Positions 1 through 9,819 of a stretch of DNA of 34,995 nucleotides are shown one piece after another. This DNA comes from Verrucomicrobiota bacterium (GTDB taxonomy: Bacteria > Verrucomicrobiota > Verrucomicrobiia > Opitutales > Opitutaceae). Each line of letters opens with the position of its first letter. Within the stretch, counting starts at the first letter, position 1. The position numbers and the translations under genes were made by a program. The stretch lies in the NCBI GenBank assembly GCA_030605125.1, contig JAUWBD010000029.1, positions 1 to 34,995 on the forward strand, read 5' to 3'. The notes beneath the pieces are model-generated. The model was given only the letters and a program-made list of their open reading frames with translations. It made no database searches and was not told the DNA's origin.

Positions 1-1463
<1,463 letters not shown>

Positions 1464-1575
1464 GAACCGGGCAAAAGATGCAGCGGAGTGGCGCGGGGCG
1501 ACAAAAAATGCCACGCCCGTCCACGCCGGGCCCCCGTCTTCGGGCTTCGCCCTCGGCCCGGCCCGTCCGCCAAAC

Positions 1576-1594
1576 TGTCACCCAATGGGTGACA
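1576..1594. promoter_or_regulatory. 19-bp palindrome, copy 1 (possible operator)
   Basis: TGTCACCCAATGGGTGACA is a perfect inverted repeat apart from its central base. A second copy lies 56 bp away at 1632. On the minus strand both copies share extra flanking bases (ATTG before, TTT after), so they are two direct copies of a roughly 25-bp element upstream of the ABC-F gene. The symmetric form suits a dimeric repressor. The binding protein is unknown; a short RNA hairpin is the alternative. Confidence 0.5.
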
Positions 1595-1631
1595 ATTTCC
1601 GCTCAGCCAAGGGGCGGCGTGGGGGCGAAAG

Positions 1632-1650
1632 TGTCACCCAATAGGTGACA
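1632..1650. promoter_or_regulatory. 19-bp palindrome, copy 2 (possible operator)
   Basis: TGTCACCCAATAGGTGACA differs from copy 1 by a single base near the centre, which leaves a 7-bp arm on each side. It lies 20 bp past the stop codon of the TPR gene and 169 bp upstream of the ABC-F start. It could mark an ABC-F promoter or, less likely, end the chaperone operon transcript, since no good T-run follows on the minus strand. Confidence 0.5.
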
Positions 1651-1670
1651 ATGTGCCGGTGGCGGGCGGG

Positions 1671-2180
1671 TCAGCGTCTGCGCGGAGGCTGGATCGAGAA
1701 GGAAACGGTGGGGGGCGGGGCGTCCTCCTCGGCGGGGGCGGGGGGCGGGAGCGGTTGCGCGGCCACCGGGCGAGGGGTGGCAGCGTAGGCCGGAATGGGA
1801 GCGGGGGCGGAGGCGGTGCGGGGAGCGCGGACGAGGACGACCACGAGGCTGACGACGAGGAGGGCGACGGCGGCGAGGGCGAGGGCGGGGGCGGCGCGCA
1901 TCCAGGCGGGGCGGGCGTCCCAGTCGTCGAGGGCATCGAGCATGGCGGCGGCTTCGGGGTGGCCGGGCTCTTGGCGGGCGAGTTGTTGCCAGAGGCGGCG
2001 GGCGCGGGGGTAGTCGCCGCGGCGGGTGACGATGACGGCGAGCGTGTGGAGCGCGAGGGGTTCGTCGGGGAGGGAGGAGGCGCCGTCGGGCGCGAGGTGG
2101 CGTTCGGCTTCGTCGGGGCGGCCGGCCTCGGCGAGTTCGCGGGCTTGGAGGAGGCGAAGGGCGAGCGGGATGGCGGACAT
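1671..2180 (-). CDS. Membrane-anchored TPR protein, last gene of Hsp70 operon
   Basis: A 169-residue protein starting at ATG 2180. The first 85 residues are helical with TPR spacing (LLQARELAEAGRPDEAERHL, then YPRARRLWQQLARQEPGHPEA), about two repeats. A hydrophobic segment near residues 100-121 (ALALAAVALLVVSLVVVLV) is a single membrane helix. The tail is Pro/Ala-rich and ends in Arg residues. It starts 40 bp after the Hsp70 stop in the same direction, so it is probably co-transcribed with the Hsp70, GrpE-like and J-like genes. TPR domains often dock Hsp70 tails or clients, so it may tether this chaperone to the membrane; that is inference. The exact family was not recognised. Confidence 0.8.
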   Translation of the reverse strand: MSAIPLALRLLQARELAEAGRPDEAERHLAPDGASSLPDEPLALHTLAVIVTRRGDYPRARRLWQQLARQEPGHPEAAAMLDALDDWDARPAWMRAAPALALAAVALLVVSLVVVLVRAPRTASAPAPIPAYAATPRPVAAQPLPPPAPAEEDAPPPTVSFSIQPPRRR

Positions 2181-2220
2181 GGGGCGGGGGTGTTTGCGCG
2201 GCCGCGGGGCGGCCGCGGGC

Positions 2221-4713
2221 TCAGCCGACGACGGTGGATCCGTAGGCGGAGCTGGTGGCGGCGGGGGTGGGGGGCAGGAGAGCTTGGAGTTTGAAGATCG
2301 TTTCCTGGAGCGCGGCGATGTCGTGGGTCGCGATCTCGGCGCGGCCGCGGGCGATGAGCGGATCGGCGGCGGCGGGGTCGAGCAGGTGGTCGCGGTAGTC
2401 GGCGAGCGACTCGAAGTGTTTTATCCAAAAGGCGGGGAGGCGGGTCTCGAGGGCGGAGCGCACGTCCTCGAGCTCGGCCAAGCGGAGGCGGAGGCGGTCG
2501 GTGCGACGCTCCTTGAGGGAGCGCTCGAGGCGGTCGGAGACCTGGCGGAAGCGGGTGCGCTCCTCGCGGGTGCCGTGCATCTCGACGAGCTTGCGAAGCT
2601 CATCGAGACGGGCCTGCGCCTCGCGGGCGGCGGCGGGCCAGGCGAGGCGGGCTTCGTGGGCGTCGATCTGGAGCTTGAACTCGAGGAGGTCGCGCTCGGC
2701 GCGGAGGAGTTCGTCCATGTCGGGCTCGGGGCGTTCGAGGACTTGGCGGAGGCGGGTGGCGAGCGAGGCGGAGGGGAGGGCGCGGAGGGGGCGGATGCCG
2801 GGGTCGCCGACGGGCGAGGTGGAGAGTAGGCGCTCGATGCGCGCAAACTCGGCTTCGAGATCTTGCAGCAGCGTGGCGGCGGAGGGCTGGCGCGATTCGC
2901 CGCCGAGCTCAATGCGGGCGGGGAACTCGGCGTCGAGGAGGGGGACGTAGGCGACGACGTCGAGCAGGCGCGAGGGGTCGAGGCGGAGGGTGACCTCGAC
3001 CTCGGTGCCGACGGGAAGCTCGCGCGAGAGGGAGTCGGCGGAGATCTCGATGGCGCCGACGAGGAGGTTGCGGTCGGCGCGGTCCTGGCCGCCTTCGACG
3101 ACGGGGATGCGGAGGAGGCTGGAGGCGCCGCGCGCGACGGGGGTGGCGGTGCGGTAGGAACGGGTGCTCTTGGCGGGGAGGTGTTGGCCTTTGTCGAAGT
3201 GGATGGAGACGGTGTTGTCGGCGCGGGCGACCCCGATGCGGTGGATGACGGTCTGGTCCTCGACAACGAGGCCGAGGGTGTAGGTGAAGCGGTCGGGGGA
3301 GACGGGGAGGAGGGCGCCGCGGGCGTCGCGAATCTCGACGAGGAACTGGTTGGGCGCGTCGCGCTCGGCGCGGGCGGTGAGTTGGAAGGTGCCGTCGGAG
3401 CGGAGGGCGGTGCGGCCGCCGCGCCATTTGGTGCCGGCGTGGACGAGCTCGACGGTGCAGGTGGCGAGGTCGAGGGGGGCGTCGGGCGCGGGTTGCAGGC
3501 GGCCGCCGACGATGGGTTCTGGGTCGGTGCCGACGGGTTTGTAGATGAGCGTGAGGCTGTGCGGGGAGCCGGCGGGGGCGGGGGTGGAGACGGAACGAGC
3601 CTTGGTGGGGAGGGGCTGGGAGGAGGCGAAGAGGGCGGCGCCGCGAGCGACGACGGTGAGGGGATCCACGGAGAAGTCGGCGGGGATGGGCAGCAGGCCG
3701 GCGAGGGTCTCGCGGAAGTAGGGGGCGAGGGTGGGGCCGCCGACGAAGATGAGTTTCTCGATCGCGGAGGGCGCGAGGTCCTTGGCCTGGATGGTGCGGA
3801 GGGCGATGGAGGCGGACTTGAGGATGAGGGGCTCGCAGACGCGGGCGAGATCGGCGCGGGTGAGCTCGGTCTCGTAGAGGAGAGGCTCGGGGCCGAGGGA
3901 GCGCAGCGAGATTTCGAGGATGGTGCGGGTGGAGCGCGAGAGATCGATCTTGGCGGTCTCGGCGGCGGCCTTGAGGCGGAGGAGATCGTGGCGGTGGCGA
4001 GCCTCGCCGCGGCGGAAGCCGGGGGCCTTGAACTCGGTCTGGATGCGCGGGAGGAGGAGCTGCTCGACGATGGCCCAGTCGAGGTCGGAGCCGCCGAGGA
4101 AGTTGTCGCCCTCGTGGTTGTCCACGACGAGGGAGCCGTCCTGGGCGCGGATGAGGGCGGCGTCGAAGGTGCCGCCGCCGAAGTCGAAGACGAGCCAGTG
4201 GGCGTGGGCCTCGATCTTGTTGAAGCCGTAGGCGAGGGCGGCGGCGACGGGTTCCTGGAGGAGCGGGGCGTGCGCGAAGCCGGCGAGGCGGGCGGCGGCG
4301 CGGGTGGCGTCGCACTGCGGCAGCTCGAAGGCGGCGGGCACGGTGATGACGGCGGCGTCGAGGTCCTCGCCTTTTTTTTGGGCGACGTCGGCGCGGAGGG
4401 ATTTGAGGAGCTCGGCGGCTAGCTCTTCGGGGCGGAGGCGGCGGCCGCTGGCCTTGAACTGGTATTCGTGGCCGCTGCCCATGCGGCGTTTGAACTCGAG
4501 GTGGATGTCGTCCTCGGTGCGCTCGTCGGCGTATTTGGAGCGGGCGCTCTGGCCGATCCAGAGGTGGCCGGAGCGGTTGATGTAAACGGCGGAGGGGGTG
4601 GTGTCGGCGTCGAGGTTGTTTTTGATGATCTCGGTGACGCCGGACGCGGCGAAGGCGATGGCGCTGTTGGTGGTGCCGAGGTCGATGCCGTAGTCGATGG
4701 TGGAGCGGGGCAT
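2221..4713 (-). CDS. Hsp70-family chaperone (DnaK paralogue), extended C-terminus
   Basis: An 830-residue protein starting at ATG 4713. The actin-like ATPase domain covers about residues 5-375: phosphate-1 loop DLGTTNS (11-17), phosphate-2 DFGGGTFD (177-184), connect region EPVAAALAYG, and adenosine motif FVGGPT. A substrate-binding-like beta region follows, then a long charged helical region to the end. Ordinary DnaK has about 640 residues, so this is some 190 longer. It lacks the usual EEVD-like or Gly-rich DnaK tail and ends GSTVVG. The GrpE-like gene lies 18 bp upstream and a TPR gene 40 bp downstream. This arrangement points to a second, specialised Hsp70 rather than the housekeeping DnaK. 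Its clients are unknown. Confidence 0.92.
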   Translation of the reverse strand: MPRSTIDYGIDLGTTNSAIAFAASGVTEIIKNNLDADTTPSAVYINRSGHLWIGQSARSKYADERTEDDIHLEFKRRMGSGHEYQFKASGRRLRPEELAAELLKSLRADVAQKKGEDLDAAVITVPAAFELPQCDATRAAARLAGFAHAPLLQEPVAAALAYGFNKIEAHAHWLVFDFGGGTFDAALIRAQDGSLVVDNHEGDNFLGGSDLDWAIVEQLLLPRIQTEFKAPGFRRGEARHRHDLLRLKAAAETAKIDLSRSTRTILEISLRSLGPEPLLYETELTRADLARVCEPLILKSASIALRTIQAKDLAPSAIEKLIFVGGPTLAPYFRETLAGLLPIPADFSVDPLTVVARGAALFASSQPLPTKARSVSTPAPAGSPHSLTLIYKPVGTDPEPIVGGRLQPAPDAPLDLATCTVELVHAGTKWRGGRTALRSDGTFQLTARAERDAPNQFLVEIRDARGALLPVSPDRFTYTLGLVVEDQTVIHRIGVARADNTVSIHFDKGQHLPAKSTRSYRTATPVARGASSLLRIPVVEGGQDRADRNLLVGAIEISADSLSRELPVGTEVEVTLRLDPSRLLDVVAYVPLLDAEFPARIELGGESRQPSAATLLQDLEAEFARIERLLSTSPVGDPGIRPLRALPSASLATRLRQVLERPEPDMDELLRAERDLLEFKLQIDAHEARLAWPAAAREAQARLDELRKLVEMHGTREERTRFRQVSDRLERSLKERRTDRLRLRLAELEDVRSALETRLPAFWIKHFESLADYRDHLLDPAAADPLIARGRAEIATHDIAALQETIFKLQALLPPTPAATSSAYGSTVVG

Positions 4714-4731
4714 GATGGGTGCGGGTGGCGC

Positions 4732-5259
4732 TCAGGCGTGCGCGGCGGAGCCGGAAGGGGCGGCGACGGCCTCGGGCGTGCCGACGACGACCTCGGCGGG
4801 CTGCAGGAGCCGGTCCTCGCGGAAGACGGCGGGGCGGATGACCTCGATGATGGTGTCGCGGGTGATGCCCGGGGCGGGCTGGAAGGTGATGACGCGGAGG
4901 GGCAGGCCGGGGTCGTAGGATTGTTGGAGCCAGTCCTTGGTCACCACCTGGAGCCGTGCGAGGGTGTCGGTGGCGGATTCGATGTGGCGGACGGCGCGTC
5001 GGGTGGCGGGATCGGCCTCGGGGTCTCCGAGGCGCTGGCGGGCGCGCCAGAGGTGGGTGGCGAGCTGGGCGAGGGTATCGTCGTCGAGCGCGGGCGCGGA
5101 CGCGGCGGGCCCGGCCGTCTCGGTGTGCGGCTCGGCGGCGGGCGGCGTGGATTCGAGGCGGCGCCACTCGGCGAGCGCCTGCGCGATGGGCGCCTCCGGG
5201 TAGCGCGCGAGGCGGGCCGGGGGAGCGAGAAACAACTGGCGCAGGAAGGAGGCGGGCAT
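4732..5259 (-). CDS. GrpE-like nucleotide exchange factor for the adjacent Hsp70
   Basis: A 175-residue protein starting at ATG 5259. The middle is helical and charged. The C-terminal third fits the GrpE beta-domain pattern: a hydrophobic strand (LRVITFQPAPG), then TIIEVIRPAVFREDRLL, then QPAEVVVG. In GrpE this corresponds to the segment ending in a (V/I)(L/I)RPAxVxV strand. The long N-terminal helix of GrpE is weak here and the sequence is divergent. It lies 14 bp after the J-like gene and 18 bp before the Hsp70 gene, which strongly supports a cognate exchange-factor role. The call combines a visible local pattern with gene order. A fold comparison with GrpE would settle it. Confidence 0.68.
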   Translation of the reverse strand: MPASFLRQLFLAPPARLARYPEAPIAQALAEWRRLESTPPAAEPHTETAGPAASAPALDDDTLAQLATHLWRARQRLGDPEADPATRRAVRHIESATDTLARLQVVTKDWLQQSYDPGLPLRVITFQPAPGITRDTIIEVIRPAVFREDRLLQPAEVVVGTPEAVAAPSGSAAHA

Positions 5260-5273
5260 GGCGGGGAGCGGGG

Positions 5274-7253
5274 TCAGGGATGCGAGGCGAGACGGGCGAC
5301 GAGGCGGGGGATCAGCACGGCGTTCCATACGACCGCGGGATCGAGGGAGGGGGGGAGCGAGGTGTGGGACGGCGCGACGATCAGGACGCTGCCGTCGGCG
5401 CCGGTGTGAACCTTCGCCTCGGCGTAGGAGATGAGGATGGTCTTGCGGCCGAGCAGGCGGTGGCTCTCCACCTCGATGCCCTCGGCGGTGAACGCGAAGG
5501 GGCCGATCTCCATCCGGCCGCCGGCGCGGATGGCGGAGGCGAGGCGCTCGACGAGCGGCGCGGCGAGGAAATGGTCCACGGCGGCGAGCACGCGCGCGGG
5601 CAGCGCGGGATCGGCGCCTTCGGCGGGCTGGATCTGGTCGAGGTAGAGGGCGTCGGCCTGGTCCGTGGTGCTCCAGGCGAGGAGGTGGCGGCCTGCGCCC
5701 GTTGCCGAATGGTCCGCGCCATGGCGGAGGGCGGTGAGCGCGGTGGCGGCGCACCGGTTGCCGTCGAGGGCGACGCCGGTGGCGTCGATCATGAAGGTGT
5801 TGGCCGGGCCCTCGAGGTCGAGAGCGAGGGAGCGGTCGAGCGCGAGGCGGGCGAGGGTGGCGTCGAGCCGGGCGAGGGTGGCCGCTCCGGGGGAGAGCGC
5901 GTCGCGGGCGCGGGCGAGGGCGGCGGCGGCCCATTCGCGCTCCGCGGGCGCGCCGGTGGCGAGGGCGGCCTGGGCGAGGGCCTCGACCCAGGCGGCGAGG
6001 CGATCGTGGCAGGCGTGGCGGGCGAGCGCGGGGAGGGCGAGGACGTGGCTGGCGGCGGGGGCGAGCGTGTCGAGGATGAGGTCGAGCGCGAGGTGCCGGT
6101 CGAGCGCGGGCAGGGCCTCGGCCGCGGGGAGCTCGGCGGGGCGGGCGGCGAGGAGGGCGTTGGCCTGGAAAATGTCGAAGGCGGAGCTGATCCGCGTGGC
6201 GAGCTCGGGCGAGGCGGGTTGGTCGAGCAGGTAGAGCAGGTGGAGGAGGACGAGGTGCTCGGGGCCGCCTTCGCGCTGGTGGGCGACGGCGGCGTCGAGC
6301 ACGGCGAGCGAGAGGGCGCGGGCGGCGGTGCGAAAGGCCGGGGCGGAGCGGTCGAGGAGGACGTGGAGGCGGGCGAGGTCGGGGGCGCAGGCGCGGATCA
6401 GGGCGGTGGCGGTCTCGAGCGGCGGGGTGCCGGCGGCGGTGATGCCTTGGACGGCGGCCTGGATGCGATGGGCCACCGGCTCGACCGTCTCGGCGAGGAG
6501 TTCAGCGAGCGGCTCGGCCGCGGGCACGAGCAGGTGGGCGAGGCGCACGTGGTCGGCGGCGTCGGCGGGGCGGTCCGCCTCGGAGTGGCGGAGCGCGAGG
6601 CGCAGGTGCGCGCGGGCCAGCAGGGAAGGGGCCTCGGCGATGAGGGTGGCGGGCAAGGACGGCGGGATCTGGGGGCCGGCGAGAGGGGCGACGCGGGCGG
6701 CGAGGAGGTCGTGTAGCCCGGGAGCGGCGAAAGTGCGGAGCCAGAAATCCACCGCGCTGGCGCGCAGCTCGGCGAGCGTCTCGGGGGCGACGTCGGCATC
6801 GTCCTCCCACTCGAGCGAGAGGCGGTGTTGATAGACGGCGAGATTGTGGAGGGCCGCGGCGGATTGCGGAGGCGCGGCCTGGGTCCAGGCCACGACCGCC
6901 GTGGCGGTGTCGGCGACGGCGAGCGCGTTCAGGGCCTCGTCGGTCTCGGGCTCGGGATAGGCGAGGGGCCAGAACCAGAAAAACTCGCAGATCAGGCGCG
7001 CCAGCGGATCGCGCAAGGTCTGGGCGGCGGAGCGGATGGACTCGGGGTCCAGCCCTTCGGCGGGAGCGAAGGCCCAGTCGCAGGGCGCGTGGCCAAGCTC
7101 GGCCGCGATGCGCAAGGTCTCGATGCGACGTGCGGTCTCGCGCGGAGGGGCCAGCGGAGAGAGCCCGAGGATGCGAAAGGGGTTTGCGCGGTAGGGGTCG
7201 GGTTTGGTGAGGAGGCGAAGGGCGCGGGATGCGTTGTCGTGTGTTTCGGACAA
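5274..7253 (-). CDS. J-like N-terminus fused to long helical repeat region; no HPD motif
   Basis: A 659-residue protein. The start is a TTG at 7253, since no ATG lies near the conserved N-terminus; a different start is possible. Residues 24-31 (NPFRILGL) begin a J-domain-like segment, followed by two helices and the aromatic motif FFWFWP at 91-96. The HPD tripeptide that lets a J domain stimulate Hsp70 is absent. Residues about 100-480 are Ala/Leu-rich helices consistent with degenerate repeats. The last 170 residues look mixed alpha/beta (LALDLEGPANTFMIDATG; GRKTILISYAEAK). It is the first gene of the chaperone operon and probably a partner of the Hsp70. The function is inferred from context; J-like descent is suggested, not proven. 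Confidence 0.78.
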   Translation of the reverse strand: MSETHDNASRALRLLTKPDPYRANPFRILGLSPLAPPRETARRIETLRIAAELGHAPCDWAFAPAEGLDPESIRSAAQTLRDPLARLICEFFWFWPLAYPEPETDEALNALAVADTATAVVAWTQAAPPQSAAALHNLAVYQHRLSLEWEDDADVAPETLAELRASAVDFWLRTFAAPGLHDLLAARVAPLAGPQIPPSLPATLIAEAPSLLARAHLRLALRHSEADRPADAADHVRLAHLLVPAAEPLAELLAETVEPVAHRIQAAVQGITAAGTPPLETATALIRACAPDLARLHVLLDRSAPAFRTAARALSLAVLDAAVAHQREGGPEHLVLLHLLYLLDQPASPELATRISSAFDIFQANALLAARPAELPAAEALPALDRHLALDLILDTLAPAASHVLALPALARHACHDRLAAWVEALAQAALATGAPAEREWAAAALARARDALSPGAATLARLDATLARLALDRSLALDLEGPANTFMIDATGVALDGNRCAATALTALRHGADHSATGAGRHLLAWSTTDQADALYLDQIQPAEGADPALPARVLAAVDHFLAAPLVERLASAIRAGGRMEIGPFAFTAEGIEVESHRLLGRKTILISYAEAKVHTGADGSVLIVAPSHTSLPPSLDPAVVWNAVLIPRLVARLASHP

Positions 7254-7756
7254 GGCGGGTAAGCGGGAATGGCGGGAGGAATTACGGCACTACAAGTGCC
7301 GGGTGTGCGGCATGAGCCGGGGGCCGCCGCAGGCGCGGAAATCTCTTCTGCCTCCCGGGAATCAGGCACAAGACGAAAGCCGGAACCGGGCAAAATCCCA
7401 CAGGCGCTTTACCGACTGCTTACTGAGAGTATTGACAAAAAGACCGGTTTTGTGCCCCAAAACGGCCTAGAATAGGTGGGAACAGGCGTATTGGGCGGAA
7501 CTTATGGTGTAAATTAAGTGTTCTGGCGGGGGCTCCGCCCGGGGGCGGTTTTACGCGAGCGGCCGGCGCACGAGCGCCGTGGCAATTGCGCGCGTCGGCG
7601 ACGAGGCGACAGGGCTGAACATACAAATGAACACATATCTGAACACATGTGGCTTGCCAGCCGGCCGGCGCTTGCTTCCTGTGGCGGCTCGCAGCAGCCG
7701 GACGGCCGTCCGGCTCCCTTACAACCACATCCAAATCCGTCCGCTCCTCCCCCGCC
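7254..7756. other. 503-bp divergent intergenic region between chaperone operon and recA
   Basis: No convincing ORF or RNA gene was seen. Signals noted are: a TTGACA at 7432-7437 with no -10 box at normal spacing; a TAGAAT at 7468-7473 that could serve as a -10 for a rightward promoter with a weak -35 near 7445; an imperfect inverted repeat GTTTTG...CAAAAC at 7447-7463; a short stem CCGCC/GGCGG followed by TTTT at 7535-7552, which could attenuate transcription in the recA leader; and the three direct repeats at 7617-7652. The region must hold the recA promoter and the promoter of the leftward chaperone operon, but neither can be placed with confidence. Confidence 0.6.
7617..7652. promoter_or_regulatory. 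Three 12-bp direct repeats upstream of recA, possible LexA/SOS site
   Basis: The repeats are GAACATACAAAT, GAACACATATCT and GAACACATGTGG, back to back. On the other strand this reads as TGTTC three times at a 12-bp period. The known LexA site of Verrucomicrobium spinosum is a palindrome, TGTTC-N4-GAACA, and alphaproteobacterial LexA uses direct repeats GTTC-N7-GTTC. Here the half-site matches but the halves are in direct orientation with N8 between GTTC cores. The position, 105-140 bp before the recA start, suits SOS control. A different regulator is possible. Confidence 0.5.
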
Positions 7757-8836
7757 ATGTCCAAAGCCGCTCCCGCCAAAGCCGCCTCCGCCGCGCCCGC
7801 CGTCGTCGGTCCCGACCGTAAAAACCTCGAGCTCGCCGTCAGCTCCATCACCAAACAGTTCGGCGAAGGCTCGATCATGCGCCTCGGCGACAACCACAAG
7901 ATGGCCGTCGAGACCGTCTCCACCGGCTCGCTCGCCATCGACCTCTGCCTCGGTGGCGGCGGTCTGCCCCGCGGCCGCATCATCGAGATCTACGGTCCCG
8001 AGTCCTCCGGCAAAACCACCTTCTGTCTTTCCGTCATCGCCGAGGCCCAGCGCCGCGGCGGCCTCGCGGCCTTCATCGACGTCGAGCACGCCCTCGACCC
8101 GAAATACGCCCGCGTGGTCGGCGTGAAGCTCGACGATCTCCTCGTCTCGCAACCCGACTCGGGCGAGGACGCGCTCAACATCGCCGAGGCCCTCATCCGC
8201 TCCAACGCGATCGACGTCATCATCATCGACTCGGTCGCCGCGCTCATCTCCAAGCAGGAGCTCGACGGCCAGATGGGCGACGCCACGGTCGGCTCGCAGG
8301 CCCGCCTCATGTCGCAGGCCATGCGCCGCCTCACCGCGGTGGTCAGCAAGACCAAGTGCATCTGCATCTTCACGAATCAGATTCGCGAGAAGATCGGTGT
8401 CATGTTCGGCAATCCCGAGACCACGCCCGGCGGTCGTGCGCTGAAGTTCTTCGCCTCGATCCGCATCGACATCCGCCGCAAGGACCAGCTCAAGACGCCT
8501 GACGGCAAGGTCATCGGCAACCGCACCAAGATCAAGGTGGTCAAAAACAAGATCGCCCCGCCCTTCACCGAGTGCGAGTTCGACATCATGTATGACGAGG
8601 GCATCAGCCGCACCGGCTCGCTCCTCGATCTCGGCATCGAGCACAAGATCCTCGACAAAAAGGGCGCGTGGATCGCCTACCAAGGCGAGCTCATCGGCCA
8701 GGGCCGCGACGCCGCCAAGCAGACGCTGCGCGACAAGCCGGAGCTCGCGGCGAAGATCCAGGCCGCGATCAACGAGAAGGTGACCGTCGCCGGCGGCACC
8801 GCCGTGACCGGCGCCGCCCCCGAAGAGGCCGAGTAG
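7757..8836 (+). CDS. recA: RecA recombinase
   Basis: A 359-residue protein. RecA forms ATP-dependent filaments on single-stranded DNA, performs strand exchange and triggers LexA cleavage. Visible features: Walker A GPESSGKT at residues 80-87, Walker B strand [10 protein letters not shown], loop L1 around [17 protein letters not shown], loop L2 [20 protein letters not shown], and the conserved segment [12 protein letters not shown]. Length matches the family (about 350). The ATG at 7757 was chosen because MSKAAPAK leads directly into the conserved N-terminal helix; the frame is open 36 codons further upstream, but that part is unconserved. No Shine-Dalgarno is visible before the start. Direct repeats upstream may be SOS operators, and a strong terminator follows at 8875. 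Confidence 0.98.
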   Translation: MSKAAPAKAASAAPAVVGPDRKNLELAVSSITKQFGEGSIMRLGDNHKMAVETVSTGSLAIDLCLGGGGLPRGRIIEIYGPESSGKTTFCLSVIAEAQRRGGLAAFIDVEHALDPKYARVVGVKLDDLLVSQPDSGEDALNIAEALIRSNAIDVIIIDSVAALISKQELDGQMGDATVGSQARLMSQAMRRLTAVVSKTKCICIFTNQIREKIGVMFGNPETTPGGRALKFFASIRIDIRRKDQLKTPDGKVIGNRTKIKVVKNKIAPPFTECEFDIMYDEGISRTGSLLDLGIEHKILDKKGAWIAYQGELIGQGRDAAKQTLRDKPELAAKIQAAINEKVTVAGGTAVTGAAPEEAE

Positions 8837-9150
8837 GCCGTCGCCCCGCGGGATGGCCGCGGACGTTTCCTTCCAAGCCGAAGCCCCCCGCGGGCTTCGG
8901 CTTTTTTGTTTTTCGAGGCTGCGGATGATGCGGTGAATGTATTTCCGCGGTGGATACGGATGCGGGTGGGGACTGGCTTGAGCTTGGCCGTGTGCATCGG
9001 ATGGGGAAACCGGTGGGCGACGGGGTGGGGGAGGGGACGGGAGATCGGCCTGCGGTTTGCCTTCCGCGGCGACTGCGAATGGGTGGAGGGGAAAACCGGT
9101 TCCGCTTCGTGCGGCCCGCGTTCACCCGCAACCCCCGACCCCTATTCGCC
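8837..9150. other. Intergenic region after recA
   Basis: This 314-bp stretch holds the recA terminator at 8875-8907. From 8950 the downstream reading frame is already open, but that part lacks a signal peptide and is probably untranslated leader of the next gene. No clear promoter or RNA gene was seen. Confidence 0.5.
8875..8907 (+). terminator. Rho-independent terminator of recA
   Basis: An 11-bp stem, AGCCGAAGCCC paired with GGGCTTCGGCT, around a short C/G loop, followed directly by a run of T residues. It lies 39 bp after the recA stop codon and shows that recA ends its own transcript. Confidence 0.92.
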
Positions 9151-9711
9151 ATGAACAAGCTTAGTCTGCTGCTCGTGTTTTCCGTCGCGTGTCTGGTGCG
9201 CGCCCGAGTGCTCGACATCGCGCCGTATCCGCCGTTGACGGTGGCGCGTCTGCAGGCGGCGCAGCGGGCTTGGTGCGACGCGCTGCTGGCGATTTCGCGC
9301 ACGCACCGCGCGGGCGGCGACGCGCGGGCGCTGGCGGCCTCGATCATCGACCGCGCCTACAACTACGGGCACGCGCCGGTGCTCTTCAAACCGACGCTCG
9401 CGCACGGCGAGAACACCTTCCGCACGACGCGTGACGGGGCGCTCTCCTATTTCGTGGGCGGCGACGCGTCGCGGCCGGAGGACGCGGGCTTCGCGTTGAA
9501 GCCTTGGGTGAAGGCGCGGTTCCGGAACGCGGCGACCTTCATCGAGGGCCGGCTCGGGATCACGATGGGCCACGTGACTTTCACGGACGAGACGGGCGCG
9601 GAGACGACGGTGGAGAAGACCTGGGTGTTTCGGCAGGGGCCGGACGGTCGCCTGCGGATCGTGTTGCACAAGTCGTCCCTGCCTTACGCGCCGACGGCGG
9701 CGGTGGCGTGA
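9151..9711 (+). CDS. Small secreted protein, probable NTF2-like (SnoaL-type) fold
   Basis: A 186-residue protein. Residues 1-18 (MNKLSLLLVFSVACLVRA) form a signal peptide, which decides the ATG at 9151 over the longer open frame starting at 8950. The mature part has an N-terminal helix (LQAAQRAWCDALLAIS), then a segment YGHAPVLFKPTLAHGENTFR and beta-rich blocks ending in ETTVEKTWVFRQGPDGRLRI and LHKSSLPY. The helix followed by curved sheet, closing in an LHxSSLP motif, is typical of NTF2-like secreted proteins. Close relatives may carry the label phosphoribosyl-AMP cyclohydrolase in databases, but none of that enzyme's metal-binding motifs is visible here. The substrate is unknown. It stands alone between recA and the PEP-CTERM gene. 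Confidence 0.82.
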   Translation: MNKLSLLLVFSVACLVRARVLDIAPYPPLTVARLQAAQRAWCDALLAISRTHRAGGDARALAASIIDRAYNYGHAPVLFKPTLAHGENTFRTTRDGALSYFVGGDASRPEDAGFALKPWVKARFRNAATFIEGRLGITMGHVTFTDETGAETTVEKTWVFRQGPDGRLRIVLHKSSLPYAPTAAVA

Positions 9712-9756
9712 GGGTGGGCGGCAACGGATTTTTAAAACGCCCGCGGAACGGAGACG

Positions 9757-9786
9757 AAAAAGCCGCTCCGCGGGAAGCGGAGCGGC
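9757..9786 (-). terminator. Rho-independent terminator of the PEP-CTERM gene
   Basis: On the minus strand GCCGCTCCGC and GCGGAGCGGC pair perfectly around a short loop and are followed by five T residues. It lies 33 bp past the stop codon of the PEP-CTERM gene. The plus-strand side lacks a T-run, so it works leftward. Confidence 0.88.
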
Positions 9787-9819
9787 CGGTGCGAAGGGGG
9801 CGAGATTTGGCTTGGCGGT

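Noticed and set aside
7432-7473. Full sigma-70 promoter for recA from TTGACA and TAGAAT
   Set aside because: The two boxes are 30 bp apart, far beyond the usual 16-18 bp, so they cannot belong to one promoter.
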